Part shown: positions 38,400-48,546 of the stretch, piece after piece
Position numbering within the stretch: the stretch's first letter is position 1
Layout: each line of letters opens with the position of its first letter
NCBI GenBank assembly: GCA_030849805.1
Contig: JASANZ010002208.1
Location: 1 to 64,000, forward strand
Length of the DNA: 64,000 nucleotides
Direction: 5' to 3'
Origin: Sergeia podlipaevii
Lineage: Eukaryota > Euglenozoa > Kinetoplastea > Trypanosomatida > Trypanosomatidae
Made by a program: the position numbers and the translations under genes
The notes under the pieces: generated by a model
Seen by the model: the letters and a program-made list of their open reading frames with translations, nothing else
Databases searched by the model: none
What the model was told of the DNA's origin: nothing

Positions 38400-41300
38400 T
38401 CAATACTGTTTAAAGATGGGCTGCATGGCACAGGCAGCTGTAGTTGGCGGCTTCCTTACTGCCCCTTTGTGTGGTCGCATCTGCCGCTTCACCTCTAGCA
38501 GCACCCGCTCCATCCCACCGTACACGACGAGCTCGTTCGACGCCCTTACGCCAACCGAGCAGTAGTCTAGCAGCGCCAGCATACACGCCTGGCCAACAGC
38601 GGCGCTCTGGCACAAGACGCTTGGGATAGCAACCCCGCGTAGCATTCCGGGCGGTGGGATGAGGGACCCAACTCCTCCCGCTACTGATGCACCGCTGTTG
38701 CTGCTGCTAGCGTTGTTTTCCATCCCGCGGCGGCCCCGTCTCTGACTACCTCCCTCTGAGTTAGAACGATACTTATGCGATGTGCTCGTCCTCTTGCGCG
38801 ATGTATTGCTGCTTGTGGTTCCGCCGACAGGTGTGTTAGCTCGGCGGCTGGCTCCGTGTAGTGGATCCTCACCGCCGTTCTTTCGGCCTGGAGAGCCGCT
38901 ACTAAGGCCGGCACCAGCTGCTCCATTCATAGCACCTGCACCTGCACCAGGTAGCACGCCAGCACCAACGGACATCGCCGGATACGCAGAGGAGCCAGCG
39001 GCGTCGTCAAACACGACAGAGCCACCGTTGTTAAGTGCAGCAAACGTGTCCGAGTACATGCGGCGATCTGTGAAGTACGCCAGCTCCACCGTGTAGCTGT
39101 GGATAAGACTGCTACCGAAGAGCACACGCGACGCTCCATCCTTGCTGCTCATGTGCGTGCGACCAAAGCGGCATAGGCTGAAAGAGAAGACATCGCGCGC
39201 ATGCAGCTCAACCATCTTGGGGAACACCATATTCCAGTGCTGAACCTCAATGGGTAGGTGATTGCCAAACATGAAGCCGCTAGACTGCGAAGCGTGCGAG
39301 TGAAAGTCCACGTACATGATGAACCGCTCCCGAAAGTTCCTCTGCAAGTGCTCGAACACCTTGCGTAGGGCATGGACCGTGGGCTGCGTGACAGGATCTG
39401 GTTGGTTGTAGCATCGATTGAGGTTCATACCGTATTGATCAAGGCGAGAGTGGCCGCGGCTGACACCGTCTGGGTTAAGCATGGGTACGATGAAGAAGAG
39501 AAAGTGCTCGCGCAATCGGGCGGCGCGTGGGTCGCTAGAGAGAAGAAATGAAATCAGACCGTGTGCGGCATGCGACGCGGTCACCTCGCCTGGGTGTACG
39601 CGGCCGCTAATAAGCACTACTTTTTTACCGGTTGCGAAGTTGGCATATGGACCCCGAATGTCAGCAAAGCCTCCTGATGTTGTCGGACTTCCAGCAGCAG
39701 CACCTCCTCCTCCTCCCCCGCCGCCGCCGGTCCTACGAGCAGTGACCATAGCAGTAGGACTAGTAATTATAAGCAAGTGCAGCTTCCTGCCATCCGGCGT
39801 GCGGCACAACACTCGCTCTTCAAATCTAATGCGGCACACACTGTTGCGCACGAGTGTGTGCCAGTTGCAGATGTGGCACAGCAAGTCCGAGTATGTGTAT
39901 GGGGCACAGAACGCCACCTGGATAGTCTCAGTGGGGCTACGTGGCACTATAGAAAAAGACACCTCTCCATCCAAGTCACCGTTGGTGGTTCGAAAGGAGC
40001 ATTGATCTACGGCGGTCCAGTGGGGCTGCGTCAAGCCATCGCGCCACACCGGCATCATCCCATGCTGCCGATACAGTTTGGCGTGTGGGGCGGCATTCAA
40101 TAAACGAAAGCGCAGAGTGCGACCTTCCGTCAAAGCGCCAGCGATGGCAAAGCGAAACCAGATGCGCTTGTCGCTACCGCTGTCTGGGTCCAGCCATAGA
40201 TAGTAAAAGTAGGGCTCCACCGCCCGCTCCACACGCGCTAGGTTGCCGCCTTCAAAGTCTGATATAAACACAATGCCATCGCTGTTTATGCTGGGTGGTG
40301 CAAACACGCGCTGGTGGAGCGGTGCCGCGCTGCCAAGAACAAGGTGCGTTTGTCTTTCCCATGTCTGCGCAAATGTGTCCAGGCTGCCCCAGCCACTGAA
40401 CTTCGTTAGCACTAGCCGCGCCGCCCAAAGAATGGGATGCACATTGCAGGGTATTGCGGGTGTCACCCCCTCGCCACGTGAGCGCGGATCAGCGTTCCCG
40501 CCGTTGGCTCTTGGCGCCGCCGTCGTGGCACTGCCACCCGTGGCGCAGCGGCTGGGCTTATACAATGGGTTTGAGCTCGTCATGACGGGAGAGGCGGATG
40601 GGGCGGCGCTTGAAAAGGACTGCGTGGGGTCCGCCTTCGCACAACACATGAGTATCGTACCGATCACATACTCCTGCTCTGATAGCCAGCGGTACGCCTC
40701 GCTGTAGCTAAGGAAGAGCGGGCATTCACCAGCTGCCGCGATCGAGCGCCGCTGCGTAGCGCTTCGCGGTGTCCCACCACACTTCAACCGATATGCCCTT
40801 TGGACGCCGTCATGGCACCCTCTGTCATCACTACCACCACTGCTAGTGGTGGTGGTGGGTGTAGCTGTGAGACCTTGCTGGAAGTCTGCGAGAGCTGCGC
40901 CTGAGACGAAACTTGGTAACTCGGATGACAGCACTGCTGTCTCAGTAGCGCACGCTACCAGTGGTGAAGGTACTGCAGCACTGCTGCTCCAGATGGAAGG
41001 TCGGTTTATGGCCCTATCCCGCCTCATGAGCGGGTGTTCATAGCCCATCAGGCGAACGTACTCCAGGCACTTGGCGAGTACAAGATCATCCACTAACCAC
41101 ATTTTGCTATTCTTATCAAAGAAGAAGGCGTCAAACAGACTTAAACGTCTGCACACCTCTGCTACTGCCTGAGAGACGGGGGAGCCTGCTGCGGCTGCCG
41201 CAGCGGCATTGGGAGTGACAGCGGAAGTGACAGTGCCTTTGCTGACCTCCCTGACGCTCGCTTTGCTGCTCTGAAGAGTCGCAGCAGCGCCGCTGCCTCT

Positions 41301-43127
41301 GCCTGACTGTCCAGCACTGCTGTTAATGCTGCCAGCACTTTGCTGTCTTGAGGGAAGCAGAACACTTCGCGAGTAGAGGTGCTGCGAGGTCTGGCTCGTC
41401 CCACTAGGGCGGCCGCCATCGCTGCTACTCGCAAGAGGCATATCCGTCGGTGGTGTGGGCACAACAGCGGCAGGAGCTGCGGCACTGAGAGGAGGTGGTG
41501 TGCATAGGTGAGGTAACATTGCACGTAGAGGGCGGCCCACCGCAACGCCTACTGCACTACGCCCTACAGCATTGCCAGAAACTCCGCCATCACTACACGT
41601 TTCAACGGGAGAAAGTCGTCTGCTGTTCCCACCGACAGAGGCCAGTAGAACGGAAGCGGCAGAGGCAGATGGTGAACGCGGTGCTGCATGATCAATGTGG
41701 GACCCGAGAGGAGTAATAGGCTCCTCTGTGTTAACAGTCCTGTTAGAAGACACGTGCGCCATAGCGGCAAGCATGCGTCGGCTCTCCCCAACACTCGCTC
41801 TCCCTTCCCCTACATTGGCAGGATCCACAGCGCCGTCTTGATCCTCCTCAAGGTCGACATCACTGCCGTCGCCACCGCAGCTGATGCTTTGCATATCGAC
41901 CGCCCCGCTATCCATGTATCGTTGCACCGCCTGCTCCTCGTCCTCCTCATCGTAGCTAGCATTATCTTCGTATTCATCGCCATCGTCTTCCTCCTCATCA
42001 TCGTAGCCTTCAGCATCTGTAGTGTCCGCATTGTGGGAAGGATATAAGACGCGACCGCGGTCACTGAGAACGGCAGCACCATTGTTGTGTGCTGAGCTCT
42101 CTGAGAAACTCGAGTTTACATCGTCGTCGCTGGCGTCATCAGAGGGGACATAATAGCCCCCTTCTTCCATGGAAGCACGCAGATTGGAAAGTACGTACTG
42201 CATCTGAGAGTGAGTCCGTGTAGCACTCGACGAGTTAGGTCTTACGGTACCCGAGGCAGCAGCAGCAGCACTTAAAGTCGCAGTAGGAGCAGGAGGAGCT
42301 GCAGGACGAGATGAGCTGGAAAGACTGCCGCCAGTGTGGTCCTGTTGCGTCTTGCTGCTGGGGGCCGTTGCGTCTCCTAAAAGCGGAGAGCCCTGCTGAT
42401 GTCTGTAGCTAACGGCTGCACGCGCACCTGATCCTGCGGGAGTGCTAGAATTGGGGGAGGGGGGCACGGGCAGCAGAGACGTCACGCGATCGTCATTGCT
42501 GCTATTGTTATTCATTGCGTGCGCTGCTACTGCGCGTGATGGTGCGGCGCCTGCGTGTGGCTTTCCTGGCAGCTGTGCTCCTGTAACACTAGTGCTCTGT
42601 AGTTTCGTTGCTTTATCGCCCAGAGCTGTATAGCTAAAAGTAGGTGGGCCAGCTGTACTAGTTGTACTAAACGCCGCAGTCCTATCTCCAGATACGCCCA
42701 CTGATGATTTCTGCTGTTGCAGTTGCTGTTGCTGCTGTTGGAATCGTTGATGAGGTTTGCCTTCAGTTGAGAGCAACAGTGGAGAAGTAAGAGTGCGCTG
42801 CTCATTCATAGGGAAGTTGATGGCTCCTTGGTGAGTGACAGGATTTGAAGATAGAGAGAAATGTAAAACAGAAGAAGAAGGAGTGCTAGTGTTGGTGGCG
42901 GCCGTAAGTGGTGCAGGCGCGAGGGCTCGTGTCGGTGTCGTTGTCGATGGAGGTGACACTGTCTTCTCTTTTGACTTTTTCTTTTCCGCGCAGCAACGAT
43001 GTGCTGCTGTCTTGCTACCGTTGCGATGAACATTTTCGCTGGCAACGCTAGAGCGATGTTGAAGTCGTCCAGCCCGTTTCCGGCCGTTGGGTAATGCGTT
43101 TATATCAGTAGTGGGTATCCTGGGCAT
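38400..43127 (-). CDS. Cytosolic carboxypeptidase (tubulin deglutamylase family)
   Basis: The 1575-residue protein is an M14 metallocarboxypeptidase of the CCP/AGBL group, enzymes that shorten polyglutamate side chains or C-terminal glutamates of tubulin. The first 640 residues are low-complexity Ser/Ala/Gln with an acidic block at about 310-420. The CCP N-domain appears from about 960 (VFISDFEGGNL, YFYYLWLDPDS, AFCAPYTYSDL). Catalytic landmarks are HPGE (about 1178-1181, two zinc ligands), FIVPMLNPDGV, GMNLNRCY, VDFHSHAS (third ligand at about 1276) and YTVELAYF (general base Glu at about 1348). All are intact, so activity is expected. A poly-Gly insertion lies just before the HPGE motif. 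A Ser/Gly-rich insertion of about 140 residues follows the catalytic Glu. The substrate is probably flagellar and subpellicular tubulin, by homology. Confidence 0.92.
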   Translation of the reverse strand: MPRIPTTDINALPNGRKRAGRLQHRSSVASENVHRNGSKTAAHRCCAEKKKSKEKTVSPPSTTTPTRALAPAPLTAATNTSTPSSSVLHFSLSSNPVTHQGAINFPMNEQRTLTSPLLLSTEGKPHQRFQQQQQQLQQQKSSVGVSGDRTAAFSTTSTAGPPTFSYTALGDKATKLQSTSVTGAQLPGKPHAGAAPSRAVAAHAMNNNSSNDDRVTSLLPVPPSPNSSTPAGSGARAAVSYRHQQGSPLLGDATAPSSKTQQDHTGGSLSSSSRPAAPPAPTATLSAAAAASGTVRPNSSSATRTHSQMQYVLSNLRASMEEGGYYVPSDDASDDDVNSSFSESSAHNNGAAVLSDRGRVLYPSHNADTTDAEGYDDEEEDDGDEYEDNASYDEEDEEQAVQRYMDSGAVDMQSISCGGDGSDVDLEEDQDGAVDPANVGEGRASVGESRRMLAAMAHVSSNRTVNTEEPITPLGSHIDHAAPRSPSASAASVLLASVGGNSRRLSPVETCSDGGVSGNAVGRSAVGVAVGRPLRAMLPHLCTPPPLSAAAPAAVVPTPPTDMPLASSSDGGRPSGTSQTSQHLYSRSVLLPSRQQSAGSINSSAGQSGRGSGAAATLQSSKASVREVSKGTVTSAVTPNAAAAAAAGSPVSQAVAEVCRRLSLFDAFFFDKNSKMWLVDDLVLAKCLEYVRLMGYEHPLMRRDRAINRPSIWSSSAAVPSPLVACATETAVLSSELPSFVSGAALADFQQGLTATPTTTTSSGGSDDRGCHDGVQRAYRLKCGGTPRSATQRRSIAAAGECPLFLSYSEAYRWLSEQEYVIGTILMCCAKADPTQSFSSAAPSASPVMTSSNPLYKPSRCATGGSATTAAPRANGGNADPRSRGEGVTPAIPCNVHPILWAARLVLTKFSGWGSLDTFAQTWERQTHLVLGSAAPLHQRVFAPPSINSDGIVFISDFEGGNLARVERAVEPYFYYLWLDPDSGSDKRIWFRFAIAGALTEGRTLRFRLLNAAPHAKLYRQHGMMPVWRDGLTQPHWTAVDQCSFRTTNGDLDGEVSFSIVPRSPTETIQVAFCAPYTYSDLLCHICNWHTLVRNSVCRIRFEERVLCRTPDGRKLHLLIITSPTAMVTARRTGGGGGGGGGAAAGSPTTSGGFADIRGPYANFATGKKVVLISGRVHPGEVTASHAAHGLISFLLSSDPRAARLREHFLFFIVPMLNPDGVSRGHSRLDQYGMNLNRCYNQPDPVTQPTVHALRKVFEHLQRNFRERFIMYVDFHSHASQSSGFMFGNHLPIEVQHWNMVFPKMVELHARDVFSFSLCRFGRTHMSSKDGASRVLFGSSLIHSYTVELAYFTDRRMYSDTFAALNNGGSVVFDDAAGSSAYPAMSVGAGVLPGAGAGAMNGAAGAGLSSGSPGRKNGGEDPLHGASRRANTPVGGTTSSNTSRKRTSTSHKYRSNSEGGSQRRGRRGMENNASSSNSGASVAGGVGSLIPPPGMLRGVAIPSVLCQSAAVGQACMLALLDYCSVGVRASNELVVYGGMERVLLEVKRQMRPHKGAVRKPPTTAACAMQPIFKQY

Positions 43128-44358
43128 TTTCCTACTTTCTCCTCTTTATTTTCTTCTCCACCCTTCCCTCCCTCTCTCTTCTTTTTATATGCAATGAAAA
43201 TGAATTTATAGTGATAAGCGCTTTTGTGAGAAGTATGTTCTCTCTTTCTTCTTTCCTTTTACTTATATATATATATATATATATATCTGTTTTATAATTA
43301 TACAAATATCAGTGAGACCAATGCGTCTTCACAATCTAATAGCAGAAGTACTCGTAAGAGGTCAATCGCTTCTCTGCGCAGATATAAAGGCACCCACCCC
43401 TCTCAGTGACGCACAGTACGCACAAAAGGTATGTACAAATATTAATATATATATATATATATATGTATGTATATGTATATATAATGATAGTTGAAAGGAA
43501 AAAAAGAAACGAAGAGACTATCCTGGATAACGCCTCTATCTTACTCTCTCTACGTATATAAATGTATACGTGTCAAGTGCAACACGACCCACGTAACAGA
43601 TATATATTTGTATGTATATATTTTTAAAAAAAATATGGGAGAGAAAGTAAAGAAAGCAAATGCGCGTATGTGCGTGCCCCCCCCCCACACGTCTTCTAAA
43701 AAAAAAAAAAGAGATAGCGGATCAAAGAGAAGAAATAAGCCTTCTCTCTTAGTCTAATTTTGGGTTTACTCTATTCTTTACGCCTGTGCACCTTAACCGC
43801 AACCAGATAAACTGTTAATGATGATGTATATGTGCAGATATAAAAAGGAAGTGCACGCACACATATACACACACAAGTGCGCACGTATACAGTTTGCTGA
43901 TTAAAAGCAATTAAAGGGTGAGTAAAACAGAGAAAAAAAAAATGAGAGAAAAGAGAAAGTTAGCATGAGACATGTGATATATCGTGCTCAAAAAAAAAAA
44001 AAAAAAGAGGACGTCGCACTAGTTATGCCTATGAGGCTTTACAAAATATTCAGCTTAGTGGAAGCATTTGATGTGGATGAAAATTCCAGGTTTGTTCTTC
44101 TTTTCTTTGTTTTTTGTTTTTGTTTTTCACGTCGATTCATAAGTAGCACACGCTTCTCGGAAGAAAAAGAAGAAAAAAAAAGAGGAGAAAGAAAGCCCAC
44201 GTACCGGTACAAGAAAAAAAAAAATCCGTAGAACAATAAATATTCTCATCGCAAAGACCAAAAAGAAAAAGAAGGATAAGCAAAGGAGTACATACGCACA
44301 CACTGGTTCTTTTTTTTTGGCTCGGTCTCTGTACACTGACGCGCGTCCCCCTCACCTC
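43128..44358. other. Intergenic spacer of about 1.2 kb
   Basis: It holds AT repeats at 43264-43286 and near 43446-43464, a C-run near 43677-43686 and several A-runs. Sequence just upstream of the carboxypeptidase start is purine-rich on the coding strand, so its splice acceptor must lie further away. No gene is seen. Confidence 0.55.
43264..43286. repeat. TA dinucleotide microsatellite
   Basis: About eleven TA units upstream of the carboxypeptidase gene. Confidence 0.8.
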
Positions 44359-45183
44359 TTACCAAAACACAAAAGTAATCAGTAGACAGAACCCAACAAC
44401 AGCACCCAGCACCACCACCTCCCGTCGTCTTCGTGAATCGATCCTATTTAACACATCGTGAATCACTGGCACCCGCTCTGCAATCTGAACCAGTCGGTCG
44501 CCAATACTGTTGAAGCGCTCCCGCTGTGAGCGTAAGCGATCATGTGTGCCTGCCGCGCTCTCTAAAATGTTGTTGACGCGTGCCTGCGTATGGCGAATAG
44601 CGTCCTGCTCCTCCATGAGCAGACGGACCCCGGCCTGCTCCTCGTACTGGTCGATATCTCGTGTGACATTGGGGATCAGCTCCAGGCGCTCCTTACGACG
44701 CTTGAAGTCCCCAGTAATGCGCTGCAGTGCGCGCTTCTTCTCCATGACAATGCCGAGAAACCGCTCTGTGTGTTTCACCGCAGTAGACGATGGTGGCATG
44801 TCCCTGCATGCATCGGACATGGAGTTCACCAGTTGATCAAAGCGACGAATGCTAGACTCCGCCTCACGATAAGCCGTGGTAAATCGCATCTCTGCCTCGC
44901 GGATGCTCTCCCTGCTGACCGCCGAAGCCTTGGCAACGCCACCACTGCCATGGCCAAGACTGTTACCAGATGATCCACCACTCGCTGCTCCATGACGAGC
45001 GCTCAAAGCCCCACCAGAACCGGCGCCAAACACTGCCCCACTGTTGGAATCTGGGGAATTAGAAGCAATCTGGTCATCAATATTTGCGAGTTGCTCAAGG
45101 TCACGCAGCTGCTCCTCAATGAGAACATCAGCCTGGCGTGCATCGGCGCGCAGCCCCTCCCAGAGAGTGTTTCTAGTGTCCAT
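44359..45183 (-). CDS. Golgi Qb-SNARE, Gos1/GS28 type
   Basis: The 274-residue protein has the layout of Gos1/GS28, a SNARE for transport within the Golgi. LWEGLRADARQADVLI at the start is followed by an extended helical N-domain with a Gly/Ser-rich linker. The SNARE helix lies at about 185-245, and a single C-terminal membrane span (about 254-273) follows RRRREVV. The block VHDVLNRIDSRRRRE immediately before the span matches the family pattern of an Arg-rich juxtamembrane segment. There is no signal peptide, as expected for a tail-anchored protein. The ATG at 45183 is the first in frame. Membrin (another Qb-SNARE) is the main alternative, but the N-terminal WEGLR pattern favours Gos1. Confidence 0.8.
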   Translation of the reverse strand: MDTRNTLWEGLRADARQADVLIEEQLRDLEQLANIDDQIASNSPDSNSGAVFGAGSGGALSARHGAASGGSSGNSLGHGSGGVAKASAVSRESIREAEMRFTTAYREAESSIRRFDQLVNSMSDACRDMPPSSTAVKHTERFLGIVMEKKRALQRITGDFKRRKERLELIPNVTRDIDQYEEQAGVRLLMEEQDAIRHTQARVNNILESAAGTHDRLRSQRERFNSIGDRLVQIAERVPVIHDVLNRIDSRRRREVVVLGAVVGFCLLITFVFW

Positions 45184-45943
45184 TTTTGAACCTCAAAAGG
45201 ATAATGATAGATAAAATAATTGGAAAAATGATAAACGGTCTTTAAGAAATAGTACTCTTGTGCCGTTGCAAAATGCTTATTTTTTTCTCTTGCTTTTCTC
45301 TCTTTCTCTCCACTTTATCGTGAAAAGTGATAGTGATGGCAAGATTCTTTGAATATATGTATTTGCTATTCCCTCTGTGTTGAGCTATCAAAGAAAAGAA
45401 AAGAAAAAAGAAGAGAAGATAACAAGTTTTACGGGCAACCGCTCAACAAAACAACTGAGTAGCATCCACGACCACTACAAAAAAAAAAAAGAATTCTCTT
45501 GTCATTGCCAATAGACAAAAACAAAAAAAAGCCCTTGTGTGTACTCATCTATTTTATTTTATTATTAATCTTTGTTTCCTTCGTTCGTATGCATGCGTGT
45601 AGAACTAGACGACAGTCGTTTACTGCAGTGATGCACATTGTGAAAAGGGTAGAAAAGCTGCGCGTATATATATATTTTGAAGAAGAAGACTTCTTTATAA
45701 GCCTTATTTATAGAAACCATATCATTGCTTTTTCTTCTTTTTCCTTTTAGCATTGTCTTTTTTTAAAAAAAAAAAATGACATTAACAGTCCTTCCCGTGC
45801 GCACCGTCGTGAGCAAGGAGGGATGTGGCGTGTACTGCTGACACATAAGCAGCGAGGAAGAATAAAGAATAAAAAAAATGAAATGGTAAACAAAATTATC
45901 ATACTAACACTAATGCTAGCCGCCCCCCTGTTTGTTTGCTTGT
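45184..45943. other. Intergenic spacer of about 0.76 kb
   Basis: AT-rich, with a T7A12 block at 45758-45776 and polypyrimidine stretches. No gene is seen. Confidence 0.55.
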
Positions 45944-47653
45944 TTAGGACTGTGAGCAGGTTGCCCTTACCGTCTCTTCACAGAAGAGCTTCACATACGG
46001 CTTGATATCGTAATCGGCGTCCGCCACCTTTTGCCGCTGCGCCTCCATCGCTGTCACCACCATCAGCATCTTTACAGTGTCCGTGGCGGGATCAAAAGAC
46101 TTGATGTTGGATATGTCGCCTACCTCTGCGAGTGCACGGTGAAGCACCTCACTCGCGTACATGATACACAGCTCTCCAAAACTGGAACTCTGCGTGAGAG
46201 CCGTGAAAGCAGACGCGGATCGCTCACGAGAAAGCAGCTCACGCCGGCCAGCCTCTTCACGGGCTTGACGCTCCTCTTCGGTTTCCAGTGGCGCGCCGCG
46301 AAATATCTCGTCAAACGTGTCCACATCACGCCCGGTCTGCCGCAGAGGCCGTCCGTCCCGCCCCAGCATGGCAGTGGACCCTGAAGGAAACTCGACAATG
46401 TCCTCTTCTTCGGATGAAGAAAACAGTACGGCATCCGCGCTCGTGGCTGCGACGCCACTGCCGACTCCAGTTACTTCGCTTGCTTGCAGTGGCGATACCT
46501 CGCGACTGTCCGTCGCAGCACCGCCAGCCTCCGTAGCTGACTGGCCTAATAGGTCACCACGCTGACGACAATTGGCTGCGCGAGGGTCCACTGGCTGAGG
46601 GGACGCGCCAGTTGGCCGCAGGGAAGGCGAAGCTCGCAGCCACTCACACACACACGCCCGTCTCTCGAGGTCGAGTTCAATCTCAGAGAAGAGCTCCCTA
46701 AGTGCCTCTCGAGTCACAATACCTGCAACGCTGAAAGCGTGAGGAGGACGTCGGCTCAGCGCGCGTGTGACGACACGTGTGGCAAGCGCAACGAGCTGTG
46801 GGATGGCTACCTCAAGAGCAGCCTTCACAGAGAATGCGCGGTCCATCTCCGCCATGGCGTGCTCAAATTGCGCCGCAGCTTCCGCAGCCTCCTCAAGCTC
46901 CCTGTTGATACCACCACCATCCGCCAGAAGTGGCGAGGACGTCGCACCGTTCAATGCACTTGGTGCTAATCCAGAAAAAAGGAACGCTTCAGTGCCGTTT
47001 CGGCTAGTAATGTGGTCATATCCCTTACCTTGTAGCACCGCTGCTGCTGTCTCGTCGTCTTCAGCCAGCGCGGTCGCAGTAAACGGAGAAGCCTGCTGAT
47101 TTGTCTGATCCGCAAGTTTCTCCATGAGGGACTCCATAATGAGAGACTGGGTGCCACCCATCCACCACGCCTTCACCTTGGATATCGGTCCGCTTCCGTT
47201 CTTGGCCGCCTTCCTCTCTCGGCGCTGCCTCAAAAGAAACACAATCACGCGGACTGTGTTTTTCATCGCGAATAAGGAGATAGTGAGACTATGCAAGTAG
47301 GCCCCAGACACCACACCAATGAGATTCAAGCGAAACAGCTCATTCCACATACGCACCTTTGACGCCTTATTTGTTTCTGTCCGTAACTGTTCGCGCAGCT
47401 CCGTTGCGCGCAGCAGACGGTTCAGCGTTTGCTTTGTGTACCGCTGCTGCAGACGCGCCGCGATGAGAGAACGATCGTAGCCTTGAGGCATGTGCGCGTT
47501 GATTGCGTAGGCAACGTCCGCGGGAACGGTGCTGGTCATGCTGACGCCAAGGTAGTAGAGAACAGTAGCAGCAAGGAGGTACTTACCGCCGGCCTCGATG
47601 TGCGCATCCGACACCGCAACATTCGCGACGCGAGTACTGAGAGCAGTCAGCAT
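45944..47653 (-). CDS. PEX3: Divergent PEX3, glycosome membrane biogenesis factor
   Basis: The 569-residue protein resembles PEX3, which docks PEX19 and inserts peroxisomal (here glycosomal) membrane proteins. The best support is the block KVRMWNELFRLNLIGVVSG, followed by AYLHSLTISLFAMKN. This corresponds in order and pattern to the K-x-x-x-W-E-D-L-K...F-T-R helix and the following hydrophobic helix of animal and yeast PEX3. An N-terminal hydrophobic segment (about 24-42) fits the PEX3 anchor. The middle contains LVALATRVVTRAL and LFSEIELDLE-like helices in comparable positions. A Ser/Glu-rich insertion at about 375-500 makes it longer than the usual 370-440 residues. I start at the ATG at 47653, because the 40 upstream residues are translated T-rich UTR. 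Trypanosomatid PEX3 is known to be very divergent, so this is a motif-level call. Confidence 0.7.
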   Translation of the reverse strand: MLTALSTRVANVAVSDAHIEAGGKYLLAATVLYYLGVSMTSTVPADVAYAINAHMPQGYDRSLIAARLQQRYTKQTLNRLLRATELREQLRTETNKASKVRMWNELFRLNLIGVVSGAYLHSLTISLFAMKNTVRVIVFLLRQRRERKAAKNGSGPISKVKAWWMGGTQSLIMESLMEKLADQTNQQASPFTATALAEDDETAAAVLQGKGYDHITSRNGTEAFLFSGLAPSALNGATSSPLLADGGGINRELEEAAEAAAQFEHAMAEMDRAFSVKAALEVAIPQLVALATRVVTRALSRRPPHAFSVAGIVTREALRELFSEIELDLERRACVCEWLRASPSLRPTGASPQPVDPRAANCRQRGDLLGQSATEAGGAATDSREVSPLQASEVTGVGSGVAATSADAVLFSSSEEEDIVEFPSGSTAMLGRDGRPLRQTGRDVDTFDEIFRGAPLETEEERQAREEAGRRELLSRERSASAFTALTQSSSFGELCIMYASEVLHRALAEVGDISNIKSFDPATDTVKMLMVVTAMEAQRQKVADADYDIKPYVKLFCEETVRATCSQS

Positions 47654-48546
47654 GATAGATAGGTGAGATGAGGTGTGAATGTGTGAGAGAAGAGGCAAAA
47701 ATAATATATATTTAAAAAAAAGAAAATGTACAAAATAAATATCAAAAATATTACTGAGCAACAACAACAACAAAAAAAAAAGATAGCAAGTATATAGCTC
47801 TTAATATTTGTCCGTTTCTTTATTTTTGATGTACGTACACTACACACCACTTGAAAGGAAAGCTTCTTTCCGTATTCTTTGTTTCTCCTCTCTCGTATGT
47901 GTTCGTGTGTGTATTTAGAAGTGTGGCAAGCAATAATGATAAGGATAACACAAAGGATGCTAATAGATCAATCAAAAGAATATTGTGTATTATTACTCGT
48001 GTGCAAACTTGGCTCTTGAAGGGCAGACCAGTTCACTACGCTATTTTTTTTTCCTTTTTCTTTAAGACGCTTGTAAAAAATTGAATGCTCAAGTTAGCAA
48101 TCACTACCTACACGTAAGTGAGAGAAAGGCAAAAGCAGACGGAGGTGGATAATGCACGAGATAGTTTTCTCAAACTCTAAAATAAAAAAAGAGGGCAACA
48201 ACGGGGGGGAGAGGTAAACGCATAAATAAATGAAAAAGGATCTCATTTTCAACAGAGAGGAAAAAAAGAAGGCGTCTTGGCTCGCTATGTCTAACTCAAA
48301 AGAAGAAAAAAGGGATGCATTAGGAAGATGCCTATGAGGAAATGTTAGTCTTTGTATCAATCAATATGATAGGTGTGCCAAGCAATAACTGTGCATAGCC
48401 AACAGTATCCCGTAAGTAAGTACGCACCGCTTCACCTTTTGTCTAGTCGATGCATACGGAGTAATATTGTAGAAAAATAAAACACTTTGCAATCAAGCCT
48501 CTGTCTCGTCCTCCCTCCACAAACGGAATACAGAGAAGAGCAGCCT
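47654..48546. other. Intergenic spacer of about 0.9 kb
   Basis: It holds the 5' UTR of the PEX3 gene and the 3' region of the Rieske gene. No ORF with protein-like composition and no recognisable RNA is seen. Confidence 0.55.
47754..47782 (-). promoter_or_regulatory. Probable trans-splice acceptor, PEX3 gene
   Basis: A minus-strand tract of T10, GTTGTTGTTGTT and GCTCAG is one of the cleanest in the window, with AG at 47755-47754. The 5' UTR would be 100 nt and lies downstream of the hydrophobic upstream reading frame's first codon, which argues against the longer start. Confidence 0.65.

Noticed and set aside
47654..47773. 40-residue hydrophobic N-terminal extension of PEX3
   Set aside because: It begins upstream of the clean acceptor at 47754 and reflects T-rich UTR. 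Taking it as a signal peptide would be wrong for PEX3.
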